This document shows positions 46,100-57,210 of a stretch of 64,000 nucleotides of DNA, one piece after another. A model generated the notes under the pieces. It was not told the origin of the DNA and did no database searches. It saw only the letters and a list, made by a program, of their open reading frames with translations. The position numbers were made by a program, and so were the translations under genes. The stretch covers positions 13,330,001-13,394,000 of the forward strand of contig NC_134993.1 of assembly GCF_050947335.1 (NCBI RefSeq). Reading direction: 5' to 3'. The stretch comes from Megachile rotundata (lineage: Eukaryota > Arthropoda > Insecta > Hymenoptera > Megachilidae). The stretch's first letter is position 1. Every line of letters begins with the position of its first letter.

Positions 46100-47320
46100 G
46101 AAAAAAAATAATTCTCAAATTTCTACAAACCCTAATCTCTAGACCTTCAACTAGTTCAATTTCAAAATTTTCTGGTTTCAAAATCCCTAGTTCCCAAAAA
46201 TTCCCTAGACACCCTCAAATCCCTAGATTTTCAAATTCCTACATCCCTAAATTTCTAAGCTTCCAAATAGCTAAATTCTTAAATTCTCAAGTTCCCAAAT
46301 GTCAAAATCCCCAAAATCACTAGATCGCCAAATCTCTAAATTCCTAAATTCCAAATTTCCCAAATCCCTAGATTCCCAAATTCCAAATTTCCCAAATCCC
46401 TAGATTCCCAAATTCCAAATTTCCCAAATCCCTAGATTCCCAAATTCCAAATTTCCCAAATCCCTAGATTCAAAAATTCCAAATTTCCCAAATCCCTAGA
46501 TTCCCAAATTTCCCAAATCCCTAGATCGCCAAATTCCAAATTTCCCAAATCCCTAGATTCCAAAATTCCAAATTTCCCAAATCCCTAGATTCCCAAATTT
46601 CCCAAATCCCTAGATTCCCAAATTTCCCAAATCCCTAGATTCCCAAATTCCCAAATCTCTAGATTCCCAAATTTCCCAAATCCCTAGATCGCCAAATCCC
46701 TAGATTCCCAAATTTCAAATTCCCCAAATCCCCAAATCGCCGAATCCCTAGATTCCCAAGTTCCAAATTTCCTAAATCCCTAGATTCCCAAATTCCCAAA
46801 TCCCTAGATTCCCAAATTCCAATTTTCCCAAATCCCTAGATTCCCAAATTCCAAATTTCCCAAATCCCTAGATTCCCAAATTCCAAATTTCCCAAATCCC
46901 TAGATTCCAAAATTCCAAATTTCCCAAATCCCTAGATTCCCAAATTCCCAAATCCCTAGATTCCCAAATTTCCCAAATCCCTAGATCGCCAAATCCCTAG
47001 ATTCCCAAATTTCAAATTCCCCAAATCCCCAAATCGCCGAATCCCTAGATTCCCAAGTTCCAAATTTCCTAAATCCCTAGATTCCCAAATTCCCAAATCC
47101 CTAGATTCCCAAATTCCAAATTTCCCAAATCCCTAGTCTTCCAAATTCCTAAATCCCCAAATCCCTAGACTGCCAAATCCCTAGTCCTCCAAATCCCTAG
47201 ACTCCCCAAACCCCTATGTCCTCAAATTCCTAAATCCCCAAATCCCTAGTCTTCCAAATCCCTAGTCCTCAAATCCCTATATCCCCAAATCTCCAAACCC
47301 CCAATTCCCTAAACTAAAAA
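46100..47320. repeat. Minisatellite C with 297-bp higher-order repeat
   Basis: The array is built from AAATCCCTAGATTCCC and AAATTCCAAATTTCCC units (about 31-32 bp pairs). A longer block starting CTAGATCGCCAAATCCCTAG is repeated 297 bp apart (46684 and 46981), showing higher-order duplication. Confidence 0.95.
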
Positions 47321-47329
47321 TCCCCATAT

Positions 47330-48050
47330 CCCCAAATCGCTACACCCCCAAATGCCTCCATGCTGAACTCGAATAAACTCTGGCCGAAACATTCTCCCTG
47401 AAGCACCGTTTCCCCGAAATTTACTCCCCCGATATCTCGCGTGCAGAACGGCGTCTCGAGAAGCTGCGAACGTGCAACACCGAAGCAACTGCTTCGAAAA
47501 CGAGGAGAGAAATCGTCCGGAGAACAAAGGGGAAAAAAACCGAACGGGCCCTGCTCACCAGCTGACGGTCTCGTGCCGCAACCCGAAACTCTTTTCAAAG
47601 ATTCGATCGCCAGTGTTTATGCGTCGTACGGTACCAGAGCGGCAGTATATAGTTGACCGGTTCTTGCTACCTGCGGCCACTACGCTCGTCTAGCCACCCA
47701 GGCCACTCGATCTTTATCGATTCCGCTCGAACGGATCGACCACGCGATCCTCTCGATGTCCGACGAGCATCGGACGCAGTCCACCGACCGATCGATTTTT
47801 CATAGGTCTTAAAATCGACGGAATCGAGCGCGAAAACGAGCGTCGTCGTTCGTTGTTCCTTTTGCGCAATTCTCTCCGTCTGCTCGCTCGTCTTCGTCGC
47901 ATTCCCGTTAGTATTGATCCGTCGAGTTTTCGAAAGTAAAATAGGTTATGCCGTTGAATCGCGCGGAACTACGGCTTCGACGACGCTGGATAAAATGCAC
48001 GCGAAAGGGAACGAAGATGATCGAACGCGGGAGAGCGGCGAGAGAAGCTT
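47330..48050. other. CpG-rich intergenic, no gene seen
   Basis: Unique sequence with short Arg-rich frames in several phases. No domain, no convincing splice pair. Confidence 0.5.
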
Positions 48051-48059
48051 CGGACGCGA

Positions 48060-48600
48060 GGAAAATTGGGAGAAGGTGGGATAAGTGATGGGGAGATAAA
48101 GGGGAGATCGAAAAGGATGGAGAGAAAGAGGGTAGGTGGAAGAGAAACGGGGAGGAAGGGAACGGGGAGAAAAGGAATGGGGAGAAAGGGTATAGGAAGA
48201 AAGGGAACGGGGGAGAAAGGGTATAGGGAGATAGGGAACGGGGAGAAAGATTATAGGGAGATAGGGAATGGGAAGAAAGAGTATAGGGAGATAGGGAACA
48301 GGGAAAGAAGGGAACGGGGAGATAGGGAACGGGGAGAAAGAGTATAGGGAGATAGGGAACAGGGAAAGAAGGAAACGGGAAGATAGGGAACGGGGAGAAA
48401 GAGTATAGGGAGATAGGGAACAGGGAAAGAAGGAAACGGGAAGATAGGGAACGGGGAGAAAGAGTATAGGGAGATAGGGAACGGGGAGAAAGAGTATAGG
48501 GAGACAGGGAACAGAGAAAGAAGAAAACGGGGAGATAGGGGACGGGGAGAAAGAGTGTAGGGAGATAGAGAACAGGGAAAAAGCGAACAGGAAGGACGAG
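48060..48600. repeat. Polypurine 61-bp tandem repeat
   Basis: The plus strand is almost wholly A and G for over 500 bp. GGGGAGAAAGAGTATAGGGA recurs at about 48334, 48395 and 48456 (period 61) with AAACGGGAAGATAGGGAA between copies. Long Ser/Pro/Phe/Leu frames on the minus strand arise because pyrimidine-only codons lack stops. Confidence 0.95.
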
Positions 48601-48699
48601 AAGGTCGATAGAGTGTACAATTTCGAGATTCAAGAGGGTAGCTCTCGATACGTCAAGTTTACGCAAACGAGAACTTTGAAGAGCAGATAACATCACGGA

Positions 48700-50650
48700 T
48701 AAATCAAAGCTTTTTTAAGCTTCTTACACTCATTATCACCACACTGAAATTTCACTATATTACACAACTTCCATAATTAATAAAAATACTAATAAATTTG
48801 TATAGATAGTTTTCCCCCTATAATTCCCAGTCATCTATTTCCCCTGAATTCCCTTGGTTCAACATTACATTAAATTGAAATAACTTTTTAACTAATTCTA
48901 TAATATTACAAATAAACAGTAGTGAAAATTATTAATAAAATTACGTCACCAAATAATTTGTAAAATATTACAATATTCAATAGCGTACAAAATTGCATCC
49001 TTCTGAACTTCCTCAGAAGAATAAGGTAATATGTCCGACCAGATCAAAACGATTTCTGGTAATCTATCCTTGTCCGTGACTCTACGTGCATAAAAACACG
49101 CACATCTGCGTCGTCAGCGCTCACTCGTCTCACGGGAGATAGATGCCCGATCCCACTTAACACGAAATTATTGTTTTACCGTATTATTGAAATATTGTTC
49201 TTCCTTGAATAATATTCTTTGTTCCATAAAGTACCTTACTGCTTTATTTAATAACCGCAATTTTCATTGCTCGATGTTAGGTTAGGTTAGAGCCCCCAAA
49301 AGCTTTATAGTACCATTACGTCTTACGCTTTCTCAATGTTCTTTTTGCGCGCGAATAAATGGTAAGTTATCGTTGCACGTTATTACCTTCAAAATTTCTA
49401 ATAAAATGAAGACGTGAATCGAGAAATTCGTTTGACATTTTTGGATCAATTATTGAAGCATCGATTTTTATATATAATGTAGATTCTAGAAATTCGATAA
49501 TTCGAAAATAACCGTTGAAATTAAATTTTAATTGACATCTTGTTCTACATAAAACTTTCTAAATTAAAAATTATTCGATGTTTCATAAAAGTTGCTTTCA
49601 TGTGTACTTACGAATTTTTATTCGAACGAAAAGTTATTCTTCATTTTTCTAGAAACTTCTATCTGACAGTTTTCAATATGGCGGTGATCCGCATCGAACG
49701 AAATCGATAAATCGATCGATGACGTTCGCGCCAATTGTTTACGTTAACACTATGCAATTTCAGATACAAGAAAAAAATGACTTGCATGTTAAAGATTATC
49801 TCAATTCCTTATCCGTTCATGTTAAATACTATTTTGCTTTTACATCCAAAGGTCACCTAAGTGACCCTTTCACCATAAATTCTAAAAGCCCCCACGAATA
49901 AAAGCTGTCATAGAAAATAAAATTAATTCTAACCTTAAAAAAAAGCATCTTCGAGGAGGTTAAAGTGTCCCTGTATCTTGGAATAATTCGGTCCCCTCCC
50001 GCGACGATCTCTGTCGCACGGTGTTCTACGTCTTCTCGCTTTCGTTCCTTCGATCGTCCTCATCCTATTTTAGCACCCTTTTCGGGACTAGCTACCCGAG
50101 GGAATCAATAACCGACGAGGAAGCGGCTGTAGATTCGGGAACCGGAGAAGGGGAGACGCGAGGAACCAAAGAGTACCGAGGGGCGTCGTGTCGGGTAGAA
50201 GAGCTCCGTGCCGTTCCGGGAGGGTGTTGGAGGGTGCTGGAGGGTGCAACAGGGACCACGAACTTTAGGGTGGAGGTGGCACACGAGAGAGTCGAAGCTT
50301 AGCTCCGCCTCCGGCACGCGACCAGCACGCGACCACTGCCATCGACCACGCTCCGTCGGTCTAGGCCGCCGCCATCGTCGCCGCCGCCACAGCCACAGCC
50401 ACAGCCACACTCACCACCGTCCTCCTCGTCTTCGCCAACTTTACCTGCGATTTACCCACGACCAACCTGTCATTCGCCTCGTTCTCTGTTCGATCTTTCA
50501 CACCTCTTTCTTTTACACCCTAAAGACGCGTTTACACTACTGGGACTTAGGGCCTCTTATGTAAACCTCTCTTAATACTCCCCCTACTCCTCCGCCACCT
50601 AATTCCCGTTACAAAGATTTTACTCAGCCACTTGTCTTTCATTTTGGAAA
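48700..50650. other. Intergenic, no gene seen
   Basis: AT-rich to 49960, with a GTTAGGTTAGGTTAG telomere-like word near 49277, then CpG-rich. 50350-50420 holds a CCACAGCCACAG triplet repeat. No exon that I can support. Confidence 0.5.
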
Positions 50651-50659
50651 GCAGAGTGC

Positions 50660-51005
50660 TTCATAATTTTTTAATTGCTAGATTTTTAAATTTCTTGATG
50701 GCTTTTTGCTAAATAGCTAAATATTTTAACTTTCTCACTAGAATCCAATGCTCAGCCATACAGGTTATATTTTTTCTTTTAATAAAAAGACCAGTCAATA
50801 TTTTGACAGTTGACGAATTATACATTTACTTTATTTTCTGTCTCAAAATGATAATTTTTTAATTGCCAGATTTTTTAATTTCTAGACTGCTTTTTGCTAG
50901 ATTATTAAATTTTTTAATTTTCTCACAGGAATCCTATGTACAGGCTTACAGGTTATATATTTTTTTTTAATAAAAAGACCAGTCAATATTTTTGACGAGA
51001 AATAA
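50660..51005. repeat. ~190-bp imperfect direct duplication
   Basis: Two copies share TTTTTAATTGC, GCTTTTTGCTA, TTTTCTCACA and AATAAAAAGACCAGTCAATA (50797 and 50981). AT-rich. Confidence 0.85.
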
Positions 51006-51009
51006 ATTA

Positions 51010-51640
51010 TTTATTTATCTTTGTACTTTATTTTTTGTCTCAATGTGTGTCTATTAATTGAACCTTCCCCTTACAACATGTCTCATGAAATCTAACTGAG
51101 AATATAGAGGGGTTCTATGAATAGATTAGATTTGAATAACATAATGCGGAGGAAATATATGGGGTTTTGTGCGTAGCAAAGTGATGACCGATCCACAAAA
51201 TGCGGCCCGCCAAACGCGGAACCATGGGCGTTGCTTTGCTAGTAGCGTCCCCCTCCTCACTGGTTCTCTTTTTCTCTCTCTTCCCCCTTTCTCTCTCTCT
51301 ACCTGTTTCTCCGTCTCGCTCTCTATATACGCATATACTCGGTCAATGTACCGCCCCGTTAACCACCCACCGGCCAACTACCACCCACTCTCATTTTAAA
51401 CTTTCAAAAGAAAAAAAGCTAGAAATACTTTAACTCGAAATGAAATTTCAAAGGGATGGAGAGGGAAGATGGTTTTCCTCGATTTCACTCTCCTTCGCTT
51501 CTTTCAAGCAAGTGAAAAACGTGACCCCACCCACTTGATAAAGAATTTCTAAGCTCATTTCGATCTAAAGATTTCAAACGTTCGCAGGATCGATGCGAGA
51601 GTACCCATTGCCAACGAAAATGATTTTAAAACAATTTCCA
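51010..51640. other. Intergenic, no gene seen
   Basis: Contains a CT-rich microsatellite-like tract at 51262-51330. Open frames on both strands there are compositional. Confidence 0.5.
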
Positions 51641-51650
51641 GTAATATTCT

Positions 51651-51669
51651 TTTATTTGTTTAATTTATT
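51651..51669 (-). terminator. Two poly(A) signals for the FLAD1-like gene
   Basis: TTTATT at 51651-51656 and 51664-51669 read AATAAA on the minus strand, about 350 bp after the apparent stop at 52015-52017. Confidence 0.5.
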
Positions 51670-52014
51670 CATGTTTCCTGCCGAGAAAAAACTCGGATTG
51701 CGTGTTTGTTGATCAACCTATGATTACGAAATCCGCTTCGAATTAACGTCGCCTCGATTTCAATTTCGCCAACGTTGCAACACGGTTCTCGTGTTGTTAC
51801 TTTGCTTCGATTCCCATCTTTTTACCTACAAAAGTAGATTACACTCGTGTACATAGAAGAACGAGAGGTAAGTACGCGTATGTGCGTGAAACAACGATGG
51901 AGAGGGCACTAGAGTCGGTGGAAGGGATGGCAAGAGGGAGGATCGAGGAGTGGGAGAGAACGAGTGAGCCAACAAGCTGGCGAGACTAGGATAAAGAGAC
52001 GAAATTTTTCTTCC

Positions 52015-54003
52015 TTACCAGTTTGATTGAGTTTCTATCGTGTAATGAGGTAAAGAGAGAGAGCTGAAGAAACTCGCGACATCTTCGTTCGTCCAATCGA
52101 TAAGAGGAAAATGTATTTGCACAGGGACGGAAATATCCTCGTTCAACCGTGCAAGATTATCGTAAGTTTCTCTTTCGTTGCCATTCAAACGTTTTCCAAC
52201 TAGCAATATTCGCGATTCCGCTCTCGACATCCAATTTTTTATCTCCGTTGGAGCATTGATTTCGTCGCATAGTAAATTATATAATTCGACGTTGTATCTA
52301 ACAAAGCAATTATTTTCAAACAACTTGCTCATACTTCTGTACTTGATGTCTTCTCACCTGTCACAGAGTTCTCGGAAAAATCGATTCATTGCGTCCGATT
52401 TTGAACAAATCGCGCGCAATCTACTGTTCGATCGCTGCAATTTGTCTTCAGTCACACGAGCAAGATGCACCATCATGATCGATTCCTCACTGCCGTCCAA
52501 ATATATCCATACTTCTCCAGGCTTTTCATAATATTCTCTGTAAGGAAAGAAAAGGAAAAGAAGACAAAAATTCGATGACGTCCTCAAAGTGATAATACTA
52601 GTAATCGATACTTTTTTCCACTTGAAGAGGCATTACACGAATTTCTTCAACGTATTCTCATAAAGCGGACGAGGGGACTCCTTCAGTAGCTTCTCGAACT
52701 TTTTAAGGCAATCAACATGAGGTGTACTGTCGTAAGAAACCAATGCGTTGCTTGGAAGGCGATCGCAAAACATTTTCCTCGCATTTTCGGTATCTTTCTT
52801 GTTCCCGCTTTCTATAGTTATGCGCACTTTGTAATGCCTGAAACGATATTTAAAAATCTTACTCTATGATCCGATGCGATAACTCTGCCATATGTATTCA
52901 ATGTATACGTTTTCACTACCTATTAACTTCTGGATACGAGCCAAACGAGACATTCGGGCATTCTTCTGCAACTTGGCTCAGAATATCCGCGAATGATTCC
53001 TCTTTTGCATTTATGTAAATTTCAGTCATCACAAATTTCTTGTATCTAACAAATAAGTCCTGTGGAAACAATATTATTTCTGTTAAAGGAGTTGCATGTT
53101 TTTGGCTGCTACGAAGCATACCTTGCACACAGAACGAAAAGATGGTTTGAAAAATGTTGGTGACCCAGGAAATATATAAACATTTTCCATGACTATACAA
53201 GGGTAAGAAGATAACTTTCCTGTAGCACTGTTTCTTCCAAATCTCAGTATCGATTTAGTTGGTACCTATAAATGATGGATAAATTACTTTCAGTAATCGT
53301 AATGTTACCAATCAACTGTCACTTACATATGCCATTTTATAACGTGTCAAAGGAACACTTCCATTGTTTAAATATTTTTTTACGATTTCCATTAATAGTG
53401 GATGATAATGCAAAGTGTCATTAAAGGCTAATGCCATGGCTGTAAAAATATCAACATAGAAATTTGTATCCTTTTGTGTACTGTTTGTTGTAATTTACCT
53501 TCGTACGTAACGTCATCATGAGTTGGTCCTATACCACCAGACGTAAAAATATAATCAAATCTCTTTAAAAAACATTTTATCTCTGTTGCTATGTCTGCGA
53601 CACTGTCTGGTACAATGGTAATCTAGGGAAAAATAACAAGTTTCAATAAAAATTAATAATAAAGAAAGTAGTGCAGGTGAATACAAACTTACCTTCTGAA
53701 CCTTGACTCCATATCCGTACAGTAACTCGGACGCATAAAAAGAATTCGTGTCTTTCACTTGTCCTTTTAAAATCTCATCTCCGATAACTAAACATAAGAA
53801 ACAATTAAACGACAAGTGAAAAACTTGCTTGGAAACAAACAAGAATCGAACGTGTAAAGTATTGGTAAACACGTGTTACCGATAATTCCTGCGGTTTGAC
53901 GTTTTATTTTACTGCTTTTAAAACGATTCAACGTCGCATTTTTCAATAATCCTCCGTTACATTTTGATAAAATTCTTGTGAGACGTTGATGTAAACTTAT
54001 CAT
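52015..54003 (-). CDS. Flad1: FAD synthase-like protein (MPTb domain plus degenerate FADS domain)
   Basis: Nine minus-strand exons in phase: 54003-53880, 53787-53693, 53622-53499, 53439-53327, 53265-53122, 53059-52920, 52837-52637, 52537-52358 and 52297-52015, 467 aa. A basic, Ser/Lys-rich N-terminus (about 1-38) could target mitochondria. The molybdopterin-binding (MoaB/CinA-like) domain starts at TAGIIVIGDEILKG (about 37-50) and has TSGGIGPTHDDVTYE (100-114), as in FLAD1, where this half acts as an FAD pyrophosphatase. From about 320 the PAPS-reductase-like synthase half aligns (YLDGSEESIMMVHL, RYNVELYNLL, FPLIDWTNEDV), but the family's GGKD nucleotide motif is replaced by DGSEES. The usual YTSLG segment is missing. 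It likely cannot make FAD by the normal mechanism. The last intron is about 60 bp. Confidence 0.85.
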
Positions 54004-54488
54004 GTTTTAATCTCACTAAAAACTTGACTATACAATATAATTCTATTGCTCAATGTTGCCATAGATTAGTATGGACGCTATTTATTGCGTGAGAAAGTGT
54101 ATTTCTTCTGCGCAACTCGAAGTTCATCAGCTGTTCAGTACCGGCTGCTTTTACCTCATGCTTATATACACAGTGAACAGAAATATAATCTATAGCAAGA
54201 AGAAGCGATGAAGTAAGAATGTATTGAATGAAAAAGGTCACTGGATATATAAACTTGTAATCGTATAGACTGCGACATGCGCAAAGCGAACAAAATTTGA
54301 ACGTTCGCCTTCCGGAAACTACTCTCGCATTCGCAAACTGAGAACTGTATATGTACAATTATTAATAAAACTTGCAGACTTCTGCGTAGATAGTTTTAAA
54401 TACCGGCAAAGTCCATTCATTGGAATCCAGATTTAAATTATATATTATTTATACGGGAGAATTATTTCTTCCAACTCTTCGTTCTAAG
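54004..54488. promoter_or_regulatory. Shared divergent promoter of FLAD1-like gene and LYRM9
   Basis: The 485 bp between the two divergent start codons must contain both promoters. The 3' half is GC-richer and includes TGCGACATGCGCA (54271-54283), close to the palindromic NRF-1/Ewg site. No clear TATA box. Confidence 0.5.
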
Positions 54489-54984
54489 ATGGCTAGTACG
54501 AAATTGCGACACGCGGCTTTGAGTTCTCCGAAACAACTTTATAAGTTTTTAATACGAGAATGTGAAAGGCTACCGAAAGATGCGCAACAGTATTATAAAC
54601 ATTCAATTAAACAGGTACTAATTGTAAAACGGTATTAATAACAAGAAAACAATAGTACTTGCACAACAATAACTCGTGTATTTGTAGACCTAGTGCATAA
54701 CCTTTTTTGATGACTAATTTTATGAAACATATGTAAATACATTATTTGTTTAACGAAAATAATTGAGATCTTTTATACATAGAGTTTCAAACAACACGTG
54801 ATTGAACCAGATAAGGAACGTGTACAACAAATTATGGAAAAGGCAATGCATGATGCAGAATGGGTTATAAATAAGGTATTTTATATTAAACGTTTCAACA
54901 ATATACATATAAGTATATATATTAATATCTTCATATATTTTTCAGTACGTTAAAACGGGAGAACAGAAAAGGCCTCAAAAATAG
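54489..54984 (+). CDS. LYRM9: LYR motif-containing protein 9
   Basis: Three exons, 54489-54614, 54783-54875 and 54946-54984, in phase 0, giving 85 aa. The family core is QLYKFLIREC near residues 16-25 (the LYR-type motif, here L-Y-K), followed by LPKDAQQYYKHSIKQSF, QIMEKAMHDAEW and INKYVK. This matches LYRM9 in length, order and end. LYR proteins are small helical mitochondrial assembly factors that bind acyl carrier protein; the specific client of LYRM9 is not established to my knowledge. An in-frame ATG at 54420 would add 23 residues; I prefer 54489 because the family begins near there. It is divergent from the FLAD1-like gene. Confidence 0.87.
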
Positions 54985-55078
54985 TGAATTTAGTACTTAT
55001 GTTTCTATTGTATAGGCAAGTTATGTAATTTATTAATGTTTTTAGCAAAAAAAAGCTTTAAACAATTTCGTTTAAACA

Positions 55079-56936
55079 ATGGATTGTATGACTATAATAA
55101 GTGAAGAACCTGGAGGCAATGCTTCACAGTTTCATAAAGCTGTGAATATTTGGTCCCATAATCCTCAAGCCATCAACCGTAACATTCTTGCATCCAGCGA
55201 AATATTGAACATAGAAATTAATTGCGATATCTTCGAAATTTTTAACCGTATCAATACCTTGGATGTTTCACTTTTATCAAGGGAAGATCAGAGTGATAGT
55301 ATTAACGGTGCAAAGTTGTTATACATATTGCATATCTCGCAAACATCTGATGTAGACTCCAACAAGAATGTTTGGTTGTATGTAACCAAACAATTACCCC
55401 GCATGCCACATATATTTTCTGCTGGTATCGAATTTCTGTTGCTAGAAAAGCAAGAAAATTATACCATAAATATTCATAAACCTCTTTCTGAGAAACGGCC
55501 CCTTGGTCCCAGAATACCATACACGATACAGCAAAAACTGGATAAGTCACTCATTGGTGTATATAAATTAAACACTATACAAGAACAATCAAGTATAGAG
55601 TGGTTACAAAAGAAGCTCTTTCCATGTATTTTAAAATGGATGAAAAATGAGTCGAAAAACGTATCAACCCTCTCTTCATTAAGTTTCATATCAGCTGAAA
55701 AATATGCCAAGTTGTATTGTCAGTTGAAAGAGAAGTACGGCATGAATTTGATAAAGAATTGGCCTGAAAATACGGATCCATTAAAATTCGTTTATGAAGA
55801 TATCGCTATAGCTGCCTACCTGCTCTTGGTTTGGGAGAAGGAGCGTACAGAAAAAGGAACAAATGACTTACAATCGTTTCTTGATCTGGGATGCGGTAAT
55901 GGTTTACTCGTGCACATTTTGTTCAGCGAGGGTCACCGCGGACTGGGAATCGATTTGCGACGAAGAAAAATTTGGGACTTTTACCCTCCTGAGACACCGT
56001 TACAGGTATGTACTTGTAATTTATATAATTGTGCAGATTGTTATACAGATTTTATTGGGTAAATAATTTTATTAGGTGTCTACGGTGATTCCTTCATCCG
56101 CAACAGTATACACAGGATACGACTGGATCATTGGAAACCATTCGGATGAGTTGACACCATGGATCCCAGTAATAGCAGCTCGTAGTGATTGCCGTTTCTT
56201 CTTGTTACCCTGTTGTCCATACGAGCTAAACGGTACTAAGTATCAGAGATGCTGCGCCTCCAAAAGTCAGTACTCCGAGTACATCGAATACGTAAAAAAT
56301 CTGAGCAACGAGTGTGGCTTCAAAACGTATCTTGACAAGCTAAGAATCCCATCTACGAAGCGTATCTGTTTGATCGGCTGGGAAAGAATACACGAAGAGA
56401 GAAGTATGACTGAAGATCGCATACAACGATTGTTGAGCGAGAAGACGACGCTGATACGGGAGGAGAAAGAGAAAACGATCAGTGAATGGACGTGTGACTT
56501 CAAACCGAGGGACACGGTGGAAAGAGTGAGAAACTGTACGCAGTTGGACAAAATGTTGATCAAGAATATTGTAGACACGGTTGCGAATCAGTTACTTAAC
56601 GAAGGGCGTGTCATTTCTCTCGAGAAGCAGTCAAGAACTTGGAACGCGGGTCGATGTCTAGAATTAGGCGAAATAGCGGAATCGATACCGAGGGAAACGA
56701 TGTTGCGTCTGCGAAAAGAATGCGGAGGTCTTCAAACCTTGCTCAGAAACCACAGCCATATTTTCTGCGTCGCCAAAGGAAAAGTGCAGTTCAAAGTACC
56801 TGGGACGAAACAGCAGGTCAGACGACCGAGAAAGAATTTTGTGGCGCCACGCACTAAAACCAAGCCCTGCTGGTTCCACGAGAATCATCCAAATGGTTGT
56901 CCGGCGATTGACACAGAATGTAACTATAAACACTGA
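55079..56936 (+). CDS. TRMT44: tRNA (uracil-2'-O-)-methyltransferase TRMT44
   Basis: Two exons, 55079-56005 and 56076-56936, phase 0, 595 aa. TRMT44 (yeast Trm44) methylates the 2'-OH of U44 in the variable region of tRNA-Ser in the cytoplasm. The AdoMet motif is LDLGCGNGLLVH (268-279), followed by EGHRGLGIDLRRRKIWD. The second exon contains the family signatures GYDWIIGNHSDELTPWIPV (323-341), LLPCCPYELNG and a C-terminal CCCH-type finger CWFHENHPNGC through CNYKH (574-595). The length agrees with the family. Another ATG lies at codon 4. A TTTTTAG acceptor about 35 bp before the ATG suggests a spliced 5' UTR. It starts 94 bp after the LYRM9 stop. Confidence 0.92.
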
Positions 56937-57129
56937 TGGTGTTAGAAATTTATTTTCACTTTCGTACGATGGAAATGTTCATACATAGATTATTTTGATA
57001 ATGCCAATGGAAGTCCAAGACACATATATGTATACGTATGCAATATGTCCAATTTATGTTGATGCAAAATACAAAAGATGTAAATTTCGGTAGGGAAGAA
57101 TCTCCTCGGTGAATATTAAATACGTATCA

Positions 57130-57135
57130 TTTATT
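57130..57135 (-). terminator. Poly(A) signal of the zinc-finger gene
   Basis: TTTATT on the plus strand reads AATAAA on the minus strand, about 75 bp beyond the stop at 57211-57213. It lies inside the TRMT44 3' UTR. Confidence 0.6.
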
Positions 57136-57156
57136 GTCTCTATCGTAGCTGACCGC

Positions 57157-57162
57157 AATAAA
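57157..57162 (+). terminator. Poly(A) signal of TRMT44
   Basis: AATAAA about 220 bp after the TRMT44 stop. With cleavage 15-30 bp downstream, the TRMT44 3' end would overlap the 3' UTR of the convergent zinc-finger gene. Confidence 0.6.
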
Positions 57163-57210
57163 TTGAAGTAACGAAATCGATACAAGTCCAATTCAATCAT
57201 ACACAGTATG

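Noticed and set aside
47908..48696. 262-codon minus-strand frame rich in Leu/Ser/Pro
   Set aside because: It reads a polypurine tandem repeat on the other strand; pyrimidine-only codons contain no stops, and two frames are open at once.
52337..52358. In-frame TGA or 21-nt micro-intron in the FLAD1-like gene
   Set aside because: The donor at 52357 pairs better with a TTGCTTTGTTAG acceptor ending at 52298. That gives a normal ~60-bp intron and restores the conserved RYN motif.
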